NCBI GenBank assembly: GCA_963383645.1
Contig: OY726571.1
Location: 79,223,108 to 79,287,107, forward strand
Source: Muscardinus avellanarius
Lineage: Eukaryota; Chordata; Mammalia; Rodentia; Gliridae
Direction: 5' to 3'
DNA length: 64,000 bases
The notes under the pieces: model-generated
Databases searched by the model: none
Seen by the model: the letters and a program-made list of their open reading frames with translations, nothing else
Told to the model about the DNA's origin: nothing
Made by a program: the position numbers and the translations under genes
Part shown: piece by piece, positions 10,715 to 22,422 of the stretch
How the letters are laid out: the number at the start of each line of letters is the position of its first letter
Numbering within the stretch: position 1 is the stretch's first letter

Positions 10715-10960
10715 CCCTGAGTGTCTACTTCATGCCAGGATCCAAGTAACCACAGCCACGACAAGGACATATTTGCCGATCATTTCCTCTGCGCAGATAC
10801 TGTTCCTGATTTTGACGGATGCAGTCTCCTTTAGTCGCCTCCAAGTCATTATTGCAACTGTACTTTTATGTTCTCTCCTTACAACAGAGAAAAACAGGGA
10901 CACATAATAAGTGGGAACTAGTTACGTGGCCACATCAGGCAAGCACGCTGGCTCTACAAT
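10715..10960 (-). repeat. MIR relic (low certainty)
   Basis: 'gagtgtctacttcatgccagg' resembles the reversed MIR 3' end ('cctactatgtgccagg'). 'acagagaaaaacagggacac' resembles its 'cagatgaggaaactgaggcaca' core. The spacing is plausible, but the match is weak. Confidence 0.4.
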
Positions 10961-11385
10961 GGACTCATCCTCTATAACATGAAACTCTAGGAACATAAGA
11001 CGGAACACATGATGCCCTAGTCCACTATCGCTTCCAGTTGTATGTTTAGTCAAAAATTATTCTTTTCAATTCCTCCCAGGTCGACTCCAAGACTCCTGGG
11101 ACACTGAATTTACTTTGTCCTTACGTTTGCTTCCTTATGTGCACCGTTTTTGTTAGATACTACGTTCTAGTGATTCTCGTTCATTTTTGTTGTGACCCGA
11201 TGCATGTTATCCTTGGTTTAGTACCTGGTAGGGCTTGCCCTTTTCAAATCTTCATTTTCTGACACTGGATGAGTCTTTCTCATTTCAAGGGGAGGGCCAC
11301 AGGAAGTTAGTTTCTCTCCCGGTGTAGGCATGGCTTCCTAATCATGGACTGGTGGAGTGCTCTCTTCTCTTTCCTTTTCCATTTT
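10961..11385. other. Unique sequence
   Basis: No gene or named repeat recognised. Confidence 0.55.
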
Positions 11386-11470
11386 GTTCAGAAAATGTTG
11401 ATTAGATGCCCAAAGGTGCCTGGCCCTTTGCCAAGTGCTGTGGAAGACCCGGGGAAGGTATCATTGCTGC
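11386..11470 (-). repeat. L2-type LINE relic (short)
   Basis: 'tcagaaaatgttgattagatg' followed by 'tgcctggccctttgccaagtg' fits the reversed L2 3' motif 'tcaacaaatatttattgagc...tgccaggcactgtgctagg'. Short fragment. Confidence 0.45.
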
Positions 11471-11584
11471 TTCTCAGACTCCTGCATGCCAGAGGATCTC
11501 ATCAGAGCAGAAGAGCTCTTCTGCATAATTAGTAATTGGTCCTCGCAGCACCCCTGGGAAGTACCTGGGTATGCAGCAAAGACA

Positions 11585-11675
11585 GAGTGCAAATGAGCCT
11601 TTCCAGAGCGCAAGACAATTTCTTCCTCAGTGATGGGGACAATTATAGTGATCTACCTTTCAGGAGTGTCAATTA
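11585..11675 (+). repeat. MIR SINE fragment
   Basis: 'tcttcctcagtgatggggac' and 'ttatagtgatctacctttca' fit the MIR core 'tcctcatctgtaaaatggggataataatagtacctacctca'. Only the central and 3' part is present. Confidence 0.55.
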
Positions 11676-14590
11676 TTCACAACCTAAAAGCCCTGGGAAT
11701 CACAAACCACCCTAGGAATACATACACACAGCGTACTGGCGTTGCACTTAATTGGTGTACTCCTTTCACCTGCAAATCACACCACTACCACACACCCGGG
11801 GGTTTATCTTTGGTCTTGGCTGTTGACATGGAGCTGCCTTCTTGCATCAAAGATGTGCCTGGCTCCCACTAGAGGATAGAAGAACAAACCTGCCAGGTGG
11901 TGATGAGCCCATGACAAGTGACCTAAATGGAATTCTGACAGGCCTTCACCGTCTTCTACATAAACATAATTAATCAACACAGAATATACAGTCAATAAGC
12001 GACAAGCAAAGGAGAATGTGAAGTGTGAAGATAAAGGGGAAAGACAACAGATTGATCCAGCTTCATGACAGGAATGGTGAAAGTTTGCCTGAACAGTACA
12101 GGGCACCAGTCACAGATTTCAAATGGAGCTCTGGCTAACTGCTTCCGATGACCCATCTGCCTTTGGAGCCTGTTCATTTGGACCTTTCGCGTCTCCTCCC
12201 TCTCTCTCATCCTTGCCCCACTACCTTATTTTCATCTTTTTATATGACAGTATCCTGTCTCTGTGATGAATTAAAATGGCGAGCTTCAGGTAAGAAAATG
12301 CTCCGGCATGTTACTTTGATTTAATTAAATGTGAAGCCCAGTCATAAAAACAGAGCCACCATTCCTTCCTTGCCACCTTCCTTCCACCTGTGGAATTGCT
12401 GGTGCATTCTATGCTCAACACACTTGCCACTGGATTCCTTCAGTTTTCTTTGTTCTACCACGTCCGCTTTATTCAACTCTTTGTCTCCTGCAACAGCTAT
12501 GATTGTACTTGTTCTTGCATGGACTAGGGAGTTGCTCGCTGAACAGGTGGTTGTAGCAGCGGCTTCAATAAAATAAATGCAAACAACATTCTTGGATAAA
12601 AGAGCCCTCCTGTATTCTCTGCTGGCTACTCCTAAGCTTCCCTCCAAGTCCTCTCCAGATACCTGAGGCAGCTATGCGTGGAAGGGAGACTGAGGAGACA
12701 AGGATCAGAAGAGGAAACTGAAGGATCATTCAGTGCAGAGTCAGAAGCAAAATGAAAATTGATAAAATAGTCACAGTAATGTCTTTCAAATATAATTCGA
12801 GACCATCGAGTAATTCCTACGGCTCCTATTAAAAAATACCACTACCTATTTCTTTTTCTCCCAAATATGCCCAGCTATGTAGCCTCAACCTACTCCTTGA
12901 AGGGAGGAGCAATGCCAACACTATGACACCCATCGCGATGGCGTAACTAAACAAAATCATCCCTTCTTCTGTAAGAAGAGGCAGAAAGAGAGGGTCAGGT
13001 AAATTAGAACCAATAGGTTTGGGACAATTGCACAAACTCTTTAAACCTTAGTGACCAGAAGGGTTCTGTGTTTTTCATTAGTACATCGCTCGCACATGAT
13101 CACAAAGATGACCCCCGGTTGATGGTCTCCATCAAGGAAAATCAGCTCAGTGATCAAGATGGAAGCTGTTATATTTGCCCTCGGAAAATAAAGAGTGAAT
13201 TCACACATCTGAACTCTAAAGCTGCATTGAATAAAAGACCCTGAAAATACAGAGCAAGTTATAAATATAGCAAGAAATGACTTCCAGACCTCCCCTTTCC
13301 AAACAGAATGCATTAAAGGAGCTGGAAAATCATCCATTGTAGAGCTAAACAAAGATACTTCGTCTCTCATCCCTTCCTATTACATGAGAAAATAGAGTAT
13401 GCCAACCAAAGAAATCAACAATAACTCTTCTCAGCAAGCTCAAGGAACATCTTCAGCAGCTCAGGTCATTGCTATCCAATAAGAGGAAATTTCAAGATTT
13501 CCACCCAGAGCTCACAGTGGGGTCCCCAGTGTGTGTGGACAGAGACAGCATGCGATTGGGAGAAGCAAGTCTCAGAATAAGCTTGTCAAAGCCAATTTAA
13601 AAATACTCTGTCATGCTGTTAGGAAACACCCCATTATGAGACGGAAATCTGCTTTGGGTGGTTGATATAAACAAACACAGTGTTTTAACCTTGTGGATTA
13701 ATGCTTGCTTGATGTTTTGTACAGTACTTTAAAGAAAGGGTATTGCAGGAGATACGAGAATGTAGAACCAAGAAATATGTTAGCTCATTCAATAGAAATG
13801 CATAAAACATAAATTTAAAATAATAAGCACCAAGCTGCAATATATTTTTGTGTCTGAATTATCCAATTTAGGCATTTACATATATTAAAGTTACTTTCAG
13901 TCCTCCACATCACTTTTGTGTTGTATAAATAGGGTAGAAGAGGGACCCAGGGCATTAATATATTATTTATGCATTTATTTGCAAGATTTATCTAGCATAT
14001 AGTTTCCAAATAGCTCACGGCATCGTGTCCAGGTTTACCGCACTTGCAATATTTTACACTAGGCCCTCAGAAACAAGCGAGTCAGTAGGGTATTATTTTT
14101 ACTTGTTTTGGTATTGTGGCTCTGTGGAGAGACAAAGCAACATAGGTTTAATTTAATTAATTTCAATTAGAAAATAAATTATTAAGGGATCATGTGGCTC
14201 AAATATTTGTAATTCATATTCTGAAGAACCATAATTCCATGTCCCTTAAGATGCTGAAGTAATGCTTATATTGGATATAACAGCCCATTAAGACAGAATT
14301 CTCAGCTGGAATTGATGCTGATAACATTTCAAGGTAGGTTTATGGGCAGGTAATAAAATGTTTATAGGCCTAAACATAGCAACAGCAGAATAATTCTGAT
14401 TTATTTTATTTTATTTTACTTAGGATTTTCTGATGGGGCCTTGTAGGACTCATCTTTGGCCCCCAAGAAGACATCTGCCTCTTTCTCTCTGTGGTCTGTG
14501 TTCATTCTTCCTCATCTCTAAGTGGTTTTTCAGTAAATAATTCAACTCTATTCACAGCACAGTAGTCTTGATGCTGTAGAGCGGCAGCAT
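11676..14590. other. Repeat-poor block, no gene recognised
   Basis: Nearly 3 kb without a recognisable young repeat. It holds AT-rich segments with homeodomain-type TAATTTAATTAA near 14149, and a potential micro-exon at 12251. Frames of 101 codons (12342-12647) and 109 codons (13041-13370), both minus strand, have no recognised domain. The lack of insertions makes it a candidate for constrained non-coding DNA. Confidence 0.5.
12251..12289 (+). other. Candidate 39-bp exon with start codon
   Basis: A pyrimidine-rich stretch ends in 'tatatgacag' and the segment closes with a strong donor CAG|GTAAGA at 12287-12295. It contains an ATG at 12276-12278 in a good initiation context (A at -3, G at +4), which would give Met-Ala-Ser-Phe before the splice. 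A stop codon would not be met before the donor. There is no evidence of a downstream exon, so this may be chance. Confidence 0.15.
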
Positions 14591-15304
14591 GTCAAGGGTT
14601 AGTTGAAGGGTGAGGGTTTTGAGGACCAGTGGGATGTAATAGGGTGGGCAATGGCATGGGAGGGGTTAGCTAGCCAGCAGAGGACCCTGTCTGGGCATCC
14701 CCTAGCAGGAGCATCCTGTGGTCTGTAAGGGGCAGTGTTCTGTCTCAGGCAGACCTGGTTCTGCCATCCAGGGTTTAATGTGTGATGCTGCTGGAGTGGG
14801 CGTGGCTTCCTCAAGCTCAACCAGCCCCACGTCTTCCTTGAGTTTTTCCTCCAAAACAGTGTGAGACAAAGGGGTTTTTTCAAGGAACTGAGAAGAAATA
14901 CATTCTTCCAAGAGAAGAGAGTTTCTACTTCCAGGGAATTCCTGCAGCAAGGAACACACATCCACTAAGCCATCAGGCCTTAGTTCCATGTTAAAGAGAG
15001 CTGGGAGTTGTAGTTTTGTCCTCAAAGAATTACTGAAAACATTTGAGGCTCTGTGCGCACCCAGTGACCTCATGGGCCTTTTCATCCCTACCTCTGTGGC
15101 TCTGGTTCTTCAGAAACTGTGGGCACCTTGGAAAAACTCCAAACCACATCTTTTCAACAGCGGCTGAGCGTGCGTGGTCTCTTCGTGACAGTAGCCAGGT
15201 GATCAGGCCTGGAGTTTGGTTCCTCCCCTGCACTCCTTCCAAGCTGATAAAGTTAAACCCATCTGACCACCCGTTTCTGCACTCTGCGCATCTCACTAAG
15301 GAGC
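14591..15304. other. Unique block with minus-strand open frame
   Basis: GC content is slightly above the surroundings. A 127-codon minus-strand frame (14702-15085) and an overlapping 120-codon frame show no recognised domain, and the first has an unusually acidic, soluble-looking composition (LEEKLKEDVGLVELEE). It could be a decayed coding fragment or chance. A ZNF143-like motif lies within it. Confidence 0.45.
15001..15014 (-). promoter_or_regulatory. ZNF143/Staf-like motif
   Basis: On the minus strand the sequence reads ACTACAACTCCCAG, matching the core of the ZNF143/Staf site (ACTACAAYTCCCAG). This motif is usually found close to promoters and chromatin-loop anchors, but it also occurs by chance and inside some transposons. 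No CpG island or TATA box is seen nearby. Confidence 0.4.
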
Positions 15305-15432
15305 TCCCATGGAGTCATAAGCTATTTAAGGATAGAGACCTGTGTCATTAATATTTAAGTTCCCAGAACTCAACATCTATGAGATACATAGCTGGAAGCC
15401 ACACATTCAGCCAAGTTGAATAAATGAAAGAG
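15305..15432 (+). repeat. L2 LINE 3' end relic
   Basis: 'aaggatagagacctgtgtc' then 'gttcccagaactcaacatct', 'gagatacatagctgg' and finally 'gttgaataaatgaaagagg'. This is the order of the L2 3' terminus ('gggcagggacc ... cccagcacctagaacagtg ... cacatagtagg ... ttgaatgaatgaa'). Confidence 0.65.
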
Positions 15433-16808
15433 GAAACAGAAGCAACCACAGAGGAGAAAAGACAAAGTAAACAACAATCACTCTTCTAGAACTGCCTTGT
15501 ACCACTCCGTGTTGAAAACCACCCTTTACTTGTATCATTCTGCTTTAAAGTGTTGCCGTGCTCTCTTACCCATATGTCCCACATGCTCCAAAGGGTATCT
15601 TGATGATTCTGATTTGAGAAATCTGCAGTTCGAAGACATTTGCCTAATCCAGACAGGTCTGCCTGGAGTCGGAAGTGAGTTGGATACCACCTGATCAGTG
15701 TCTTTTACTGCAGAGTGTGTTGTGGGCTTCATACATGGGGAGGGAGTATGGGGAAGCAGCCCCCGCCCCAGAACGAATCTTTGGACATGTAACTTTTCAC
15801 TGTATAAATGCCCAGAGGAGACATCTACTAGCATGAGAATGTTTAGTCTCAGAACACTATTTAGACCGCCTTTCTCAATTAGTTAGGAGGTCAGTTTTCA
15901 GGGAAGAGGCAGGAGAGATATGCAATACTGGGATGTGGTAGCCAGGGTTCTACTGTCAAACAGAGCAGCGCTGAGTTGGAGCTGTATGGGCCTGGTGGAC
16001 ACTCCTGCCCCCTGCCACTGTGGAATTCACAGGACACACAAATGGGCGGTCAGAACAGACAGGCAGAGAATGGAGCCAGGCTGGTGGTCAGGGTCCTTTG
16101 CAATAGTATGTCACTACTGCTACGAATGACATTATGATGTAAGAGTATGATGCCCCAGTGAAAGGATAAGATAAGTAAGTACATTATATTAAAAGTTTAG
16201 ACTTCATGCAAGGCTTAAGCAAACCAGGGATTGTTGTAGCTTAAGGAGAGAGTAAACCTGCGTGCTCAGATGTGTGAGAAGTGAGCAGTAAGAACTGTAT
16301 CATAGTTCCCATTTTGATATCTTTCAGATTTGTACTCTTACCCCCAATATCTAAACTAACTGGTTAGTGATGTATTTAAGATCATTTAAGTTTTCAGTAG
16401 AAGAGAGACTGTTAGCAGAGAAAAATGGGCTTAGGGGAAGATCGAGGAAAGGGGCACAGGGGTGGATATGATCGAAATGTGCCATATTCATGTGTGGATG
16501 CATCACACTGAAACCCATTATGTTGTATAATTAATATGCACTAGTTTAACAGGATGCTTGAGTTTTTATTATCAAAAAATAGGAGTTATTTGAGTTGCTA
16601 AAAGTTAGTGTTTGTTTTATGCTCTGGACTTAATGAGTGATGTGATTCAAATCTAAGTGTAAAGGAATAAAACTTTACCCAAACTTAAAGCCAAGCAAGA
16701 CTGCCATTACATTGGACTTGTTAAGATAGATGCAGTATTGACATGGGTGAAATAGGTGTAATGAGTAGCTTAAATTACTCATGGTGTTTATTTTAAAATA
16801 ACTGAATT
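15433..16808. other. Unique sequence
   Basis: A 1.4-kb block without recognised repeats. Short open frames (99 codons minus at 15535, 69 codons plus at 15920) have no recognised domain. Confidence 0.55.
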
Positions 16809-17022
16809 TATTTTTTTTTGGGGGGGTCTGGGGATGGAACCCAGGAACATTCGACCTCTAAGCTACACCCCCTGCCCTATTTTTTATTCTTTATTTTGAA
16901 ACAGGGTCTCACTGATTTGCAAAGGGCCTCACTAAGTAGCTGAGGCTGTCCACGAACCACAATCCTCCAGGTCTCAGCCTCCCAAATGCTGGGATTACAA
17001 GCGTGTGCCACCACGCCCGGCT
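16809..17022 (-). repeat. B1-dID-type composite SINE
   Basis: T and G runs, 'gtctggggatggaacccagg' (ID half), 'gggtctcactgatttgc', and 'gtgtgccaccacgcccggct' (reversed B1 start). Full length. First of three SINEs within 750 bp. Confidence 0.93.
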
Positions 17023-17111
17023 AAAATAAATGAATTTAAAGAGTATAATGATTCAGTCATAAGGAAAGACACATTCGTTTTCATTTTACAAAACACTAAA
17101 ATAATTGTAAA

Positions 17112-17325
17112 ATGCTGGGCATGGTGGAAGACACCTGTAATCCCAGCATTTGGAAGGATCGCAGTTTATGGATAGCCTCAGCTATTACTTAGTGAGGCTC
17201 TCTGCAACTCAGCGAGATACTGTTTAAAAATAAAGAATAAAAAAAGAGGGCTGGATGTATAGCTCAGAGGCAGAATGTGCCTGAGTTCCATCACAAGTAT
17301 GACAAATAAGTAAATAAATAATTGT
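17112..17325 (+). repeat. B1-dID-type composite SINE
   Basis: 'tgctgggcatggtggaagac', 'cctgtaatcccagcatttgg', an A-rich linker, then 'gggctggatgtatagctcag' (ID half), ending in AAATAAGT-type repeats. Moderately diverged. Convergent with the SINE at 16809. Confidence 0.92.
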
Positions 17326-17345
17326 AAAATGACATATGGCTACTG

Positions 17346-17555
17346 AAAGCTGGTCATGGTGCATGCCTATAGCACCAGAACTTGGAAGACTGAGACCGAA
17401 GGATCACAGGCTCAAGGCCAGCCTCAGCCATTTAGCCTAACCCTAAGCAACTTAGCAAGACCCTATTTCAAAATAAAACATTAATAAAAGACTGGGTATG
17501 TAGCTTGAAGGTAAAATGCTCCTGGGTTCAATTCTTGGTACTAATATATAAAATA
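17346..17555 (+). repeat. B1-dID-type composite SINE
   Basis: 'agctggtcatggtgcatgcc' through 'aagcaacttagcaagaccc' (B1 half), linker, then 'gactgggtatgtagcttgaa' and 'gggttcaattcttggtact' (ID half). Same orientation as, and about 20 bp from, the preceding SINE. Confidence 0.92.
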
Positions 17556-18290
17556 CTAATACATTTGTGAGGGGGAATTTGGGTAAAAAGAAATATTCTA
17601 AAAATAGTATTATGGTTAGTTATTAATCATGGTGAAGTCTATAATCATCAAACTACTTAAATAACTATGTTGATTCTGCTGTGTTTATTTGTGGGCTATC
17701 TATATTTCTCTCTATATTTTAGACATTCTAATGGCAAAAAAATAGTTGATGAAATTAAATTTATGTCTTAGTAAAAGTAAGCCAATCAACAATAGAAGGT
17801 TTTCAAGGGGGAAAGATTGTTATTGCTGGTTTCATTTATGTGATTTTTATTAAAAATCTTTCAATCCCTGTTCCTATCATTTATGGGTGCTAATGACAGC
17901 ATTTTATTAAGTCAGCAATAAAGATTTTTTTATGTGTTCTGTCCTTAGAGATACTGGGTTTTTTCTCCTCCTGCCCCTTCTTCTTCATTTGCTGTTTACT
18001 ATGAGTAATCTCCCTTCCCCCATCATCTTTGACACTGACTTTGTCTACTTCAGAAATGATTTTGAAGCTTCTTCTTGTTTATTTTTGGATACAGAATTTC
18101 ATCCCAAGGGAATTAATATCCTGACCTCTCCTGACTCCTTGTAACTAACCCACCCCTTCAAACCTGGATCTATCCAATTATAGTTTAATTCATAATCTTT
18201 CTCAATTAATTGAAATTACTTAAAAATATTTGCCTTCTATTTACATAGAGTTAATAACGTAGGTTCATCTCCTGGTGTTTCCTTTTTCAG
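17556..18290. other. AT-rich unique sequence
   Basis: No named repeat. It ends in the pyrimidine-rich acceptor-like stretch of the next entry. Confidence 0.55.
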
Positions 18291-18377
18291 ATTCAGTGGT
18301 GCCATCTCTGTGCTTATACTTCCGGAGATCTGCAATAGACAATGCCTTGACCCTTTTGACCAGAGACCCTGGTGGAG
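18291..18377 (+). other. Candidate 87-bp exon
   Basis: It is preceded by 'ggtgtttcctttttcag', a good polypyrimidine tract plus AG acceptor, and followed by GAG|GTATGT, a good donor. The length is a multiple of three (29 codons). Two of the three + strand frames are open across the whole segment, one reading SVVPSLCLYFRRSAIDNALTL. I do not recognise the peptide in a known family. Its composition is less AT-rich than both flanks, as expected of an exon. It could be a coding exon in a large intron, a lncRNA exon or a coincidence. Confidence 0.3.
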
Positions 18378-20914
18378 GTATGTAATAATTATTCATCTGA
18401 GACCAGTTCATGTGTTGTTATAGAAATCTTTTGCTTCTCAGTAAAGCAATTAGTAGTAACATTAAATCCAAGTCTTTTTATTTTTGTTTTTTAATAACAA
18501 GATTTTTTTAACATGTTCTTTCTGGATGAAACTATGCTCAGTGCTCTGCAATTTATGTGTTAGCCTCTATAATGTTAGCAAGATATTAATATATGCATGA
18601 AGAGTTGCAGTGAACGTAATTACAGTGGCAAAGTGATAAACACATAGCTATTTTGCCTGGTAATATTATGTATTTAACAGGTTTATTTGTTCAACAGTTC
18701 TAACTTTAATTATATTTTGCCATTTGGGATTTTTAGACATATAACAATCATAGCTCTTCTCTGGCTATTAGTTTTAAAAGATTGCATTCATTATAAAAAT
18801 ATTCCATATTTGTTTATTTAATATTTTTTTCTTAATGTCTTACAATCAAACTAAGATATGATGGCTATCTTTGCTTCTGGTTTTATGTGATTCATTTGGA
18901 TGCCAAACAAATCATTCCCCATATCTACATGTGGCAGTGCAAGGTGCTAAACAGGGCTTTGGCCCCCGGCCTGCTCAGTCATAAGAACTGTGCTGTGTGT
19001 GCCCACTCAAATGCAGAGGCACTCCCAAAAGCCTGATTCCAGATTGCCCTGAGCATCTCAACTGCATTGGGAAGATAGCTATCAAAATAAAAATAAAAGT
19101 GAAAGGAAGAAGAAAAGGGATGGTGGATGAGAGGGAAAACAGGAAGGAAGAAAGGGAGGAAAAAGACAAAAAGAGAAGACAGACACAATGTGATAATTGA
19201 TAGAAGCATACACCCAGCCTTCCTAGTACCAAAGTTCAATCATTTCATGTTCAACCACAGCAAAACCATCTCTCTGTAATGATTCTCTGTAATAGACGGA
19301 AGAAAAGACTTGGGTGGCCCTCAAGGAGGTGAGTTAGCAAGGATGGGTGAGCTCACGTCCTATCAGTGAAGACTGGAGAAATTGTACTGATTGCTCCTGT
19401 GCAAACTAGCCACCCATTGACCCATTGACCTGTCTAGCCTTCAGCACCAACAGCCTTTTCCTGCTTCCCATCCTCAGATTTTTCTTTGAGATTTTACCTC
19501 TGCAGTGCTCTTTCTACCAAGCCAAATAATTTCTACAGTATATTCTTTTGATAAGAGCAGTGCTCTCTTTCCAGATCTGGCCTAAACATACATTTTATTT
19601 GGCTTACATGGTGTTGTTGTTGGAAGTATAAGTTATGTGGAGTTAAGTACACAGATATTAAGTGTTCAATTTGATGAAATACACTGAGGTCTACATCCAG
19701 GTAACTAGCTCTCAGGTCACAGGGTGCAATCTCGAATCCCTGGAAGGCTTTTTCATATCTCCCTTTCGACCTGCTCTTGCCACAGGATAATTTGCATAGA
19801 GATTATTTTTGTTTTACCAAGAAGATTTAAGGTTTAAAAGATGGTGATGGGTTTCTGATAAGATAGTGTTACCAATTTTATTATTTTGGCACTGGAGTAT
19901 TTAAGCACAACTGTTTATTCCTGATAAATAGAACTTGCAAGGCACCTTTTAATAGAGGAAACAATAGTTCTTCTCATTCATTTATTAAGCAAATATTCAT
20001 TGTAGTACATAAAATTGATAAGTTCTGGAAACAAAGGTTAAGACGGCATGAGACAGCACAGACCGTGTTCTGTAGGGGCATGGAAACACGTTCCCTTTGG
20101 GTAATATTTTCATCTATGGTTGCAAAAGTGTGTATTTGGGTTTGTGTGTAAATGTAGTTTTTGTTTTTTATATCTTTTTTCCTCATATGTAAAAGATAAG
20201 ATTGATGATACCTTCATCATATTGGATGAATCAGATCAATGGTTTTAAAAACGTCCTCCTCACCCAGGTGCAATGTTAAAAATAGCCTTTAAATGCCATC
20301 AGATGAGCAAGTACGTTCTGAGCCTTACAGATGTACATTGGTTTTTTTTTGGTTTGCGTCCTGCTGTCTGTGATGGGTTTCTGACTTGGCTAACCTGTTT
20401 AAACTGATGCTTCCTTTGGGCCATCTGTGTAGTCCTTGGAAGTACCTTTTCCTTGCACATGGTTATTGTCTTTCTTGTTTATGCTAGTTTGAAATACTTG
20501 TTTCCATATTGTGAAGCGATCTGAAAATTTGAGGGGATTTATTTACAGAAAAGAATAAATAATGGTTTATCCCATATGCACACTTGATTACTATGCCCAT
20601 TCACTCATGTAGAAATAGAAAAAATATCTTATAGAAATGTTTGATTATTTTCTCCTTGTTCTTGTGATATCTCTAAAGTCTTGGTATATAATGTATTTTT
20701 TGTTTGTGATACAAATTTTGGTTCTTTTGGAACTCCAGGGGATAGACTTCCATGGAGCCTGCAAACTGACACCTGTCTTCCTGGTGGTGACTGTTGTGGT
20801 CATTACTGATGCCACAGAACCTTTTTCCTCCCCTGTGATGTATCCATCATGTGTAGATACATCTTGCTTTCCAAAATAAGGCATATAAAACACACCATAC
20901 TACTACTGCTATAA
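18378..20914. other. AT-rich unique block
   Basis: 2.5 kb without a clear young repeat. A purine-rich, GA/AAG-type low-complexity tract lies at about 19084-19192. A short L2-like piece ('tcatttattaagcaaatattca') is at 19977-20000. The frames here are chance or low complexity. Confidence 0.5.
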
Positions 20915-21645
20915 GGATAGACACACTGACTATGGAGCAATGTAGAAAGCCCAGGAAAAAAAACATGCATTTATGGCCAGTTGAGATTTGATAGAGGTGC
21001 CAAGAACATGCAATAAAAATAGTGTCTCATTAAAAAAAATGGTATTGTGGAAACTGGAAATCTACAGGCAAAAGGATGAAATTGAATTAGACCTTTATCT
21101 CACAAAAACTATTTTTTTAATGAGAAAATAACTCAAAATGGACAAAAAATGTATTCATTAAGACAGAAAGTGTAAAATTAAAGCAGAAAACCCAGGAGGA
21201 ATTCTTCATGACATTAGTCTAAGCAAAGATTTTTTTTTTTAATATGACCCCCCAAAGCACAGGTAACAAAAACAAAAATAAACGAGTGGGATTGTGTCCA
21301 ATGAAAAGGCTTCTGTACCATAAAGGAAACAGCTCATGGGGTGAAGAGAAAGCACACAGATTGGAAGAAAAATATTTGAAAACCATATCTTAGACAGGGA
21401 AATTATATCCAAAATATAGAAGGATAACTGGAAAAACAGCAAAAATGCAATGGACTCTAACAATGGCTAAAGGTCCTAAATAGCCACTTTTCAAAAAGAA
21501 ACCTAAGGCATAGATATTTTATTTCTGATAAAATACATAACATCAACAATTATCAAAGAAATGCAAATTATAAGCCCAATGAGATATGACCTTGTATCTG
21601 CTAGAATGGCGATATCAAAGAGGACAAGAGATAAATTTTGGAATT
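20915..21645 (+). mobile_element. L1 LINE fragment (ORF2 3' part)
   Basis: In L1 ORF2 order: 'gactatggagcaatgtagaa', 'atttatggccagttgagattt', 'ggtgccaagaacatgcaat', 'gtggaaactggaaatctaca', 'actcaaaatggacaaaa', 'ccaaagcacaggtaacaaaa' and 'agaaatgcaaattataagcc'. This corresponds to the C-terminal part of the ORF2 protein (downstream of the reverse transcriptase). It carries many stops and small deletions and is truncated at both ends, so it is inactive. Confidence 0.88.
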
Positions 21646-22203
21646 TTTTTGGAAAGCAGATGTCATCTAGGAAATAGAATAGAATTTCAAACCTTAGTGA
21701 TATAATTTAAAATGATTCTTGAGGAAAAATTAAGCTTGAGTGGAAAAACCATTGTTGCTTAGTTTTATAAAGTTTTGGATCCATTTTTTACATTGAGATT
21801 TATGTTTTACAGAGCATAATGCAACAGTAAATATTGTTTTTATATGTTACAAAAGTCTTTTGGAAGCCGGATGTATTTCTTTTATAAATATATTTTAAAG
21901 CTAATAATTTCAAATTGTTGTTAGATACACATGAAAAAATTCAGTTTTTGACATGGCTCCAATATATTTTAGCTATCTGTGCAGTTATTTCTCAAATTTG
22001 TTTTACAAACTTGGAATTTTATACTTTGCAATTTTTTTCAGCACTCTGGTATACTAGACTTTATTATCTGAGAATAAGTTGATGTTTTCCCATGATGTTT
22101 GCTAGAATAAAATAAAAGTTCATTGTTTCTCACTCTCCCCATCTCATATGTTTAAAACAGCTTGGATTTTCCAGTATGTTAAAGTACTCCTTAAAGATGT
22201 TCA
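21646..22203. other. AT-rich unique sequence
   Basis: No gene or repeat recognised. Confidence 0.5.
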
Positions 22204-22422
22204 ACTGGAGCCATGGGTGGTGGTAAATGTTTATAATCCAGTACTTGAGTGGCTGGAGACAAATGGAGGAAAGTTTGCGGCCAGCCATAACTACACAGGG
22301 AGGTCCTCCACAACTTAGTGAGACCCTGTTTCAAAATAAAGAATAAAACATAGGGCTGGGGGTGTAGCTTGGAGGTAGAATGCCCCTGGGTTCAACCTCC
22401 AGTACCACACATACAAAAAATA
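22204..22422 (+). repeat. B1-dID-type composite SINE
   Basis: 'gagccatgggtggtggtaaa' (diverged B1 start), 'accctgtttcaaaataaag' linker, 'gggctgggggtgtagcttgg' and 'gggttcaacctccagtacca' (ID half), then a short A-rich tail. Confidence 0.92.

Noticed and set aside
14599..14961. 120-codon minus-strand frame overlapping 14702-15085
   Set aside because: Alternative frame of the same segment. At most one could be real and neither is recognised.
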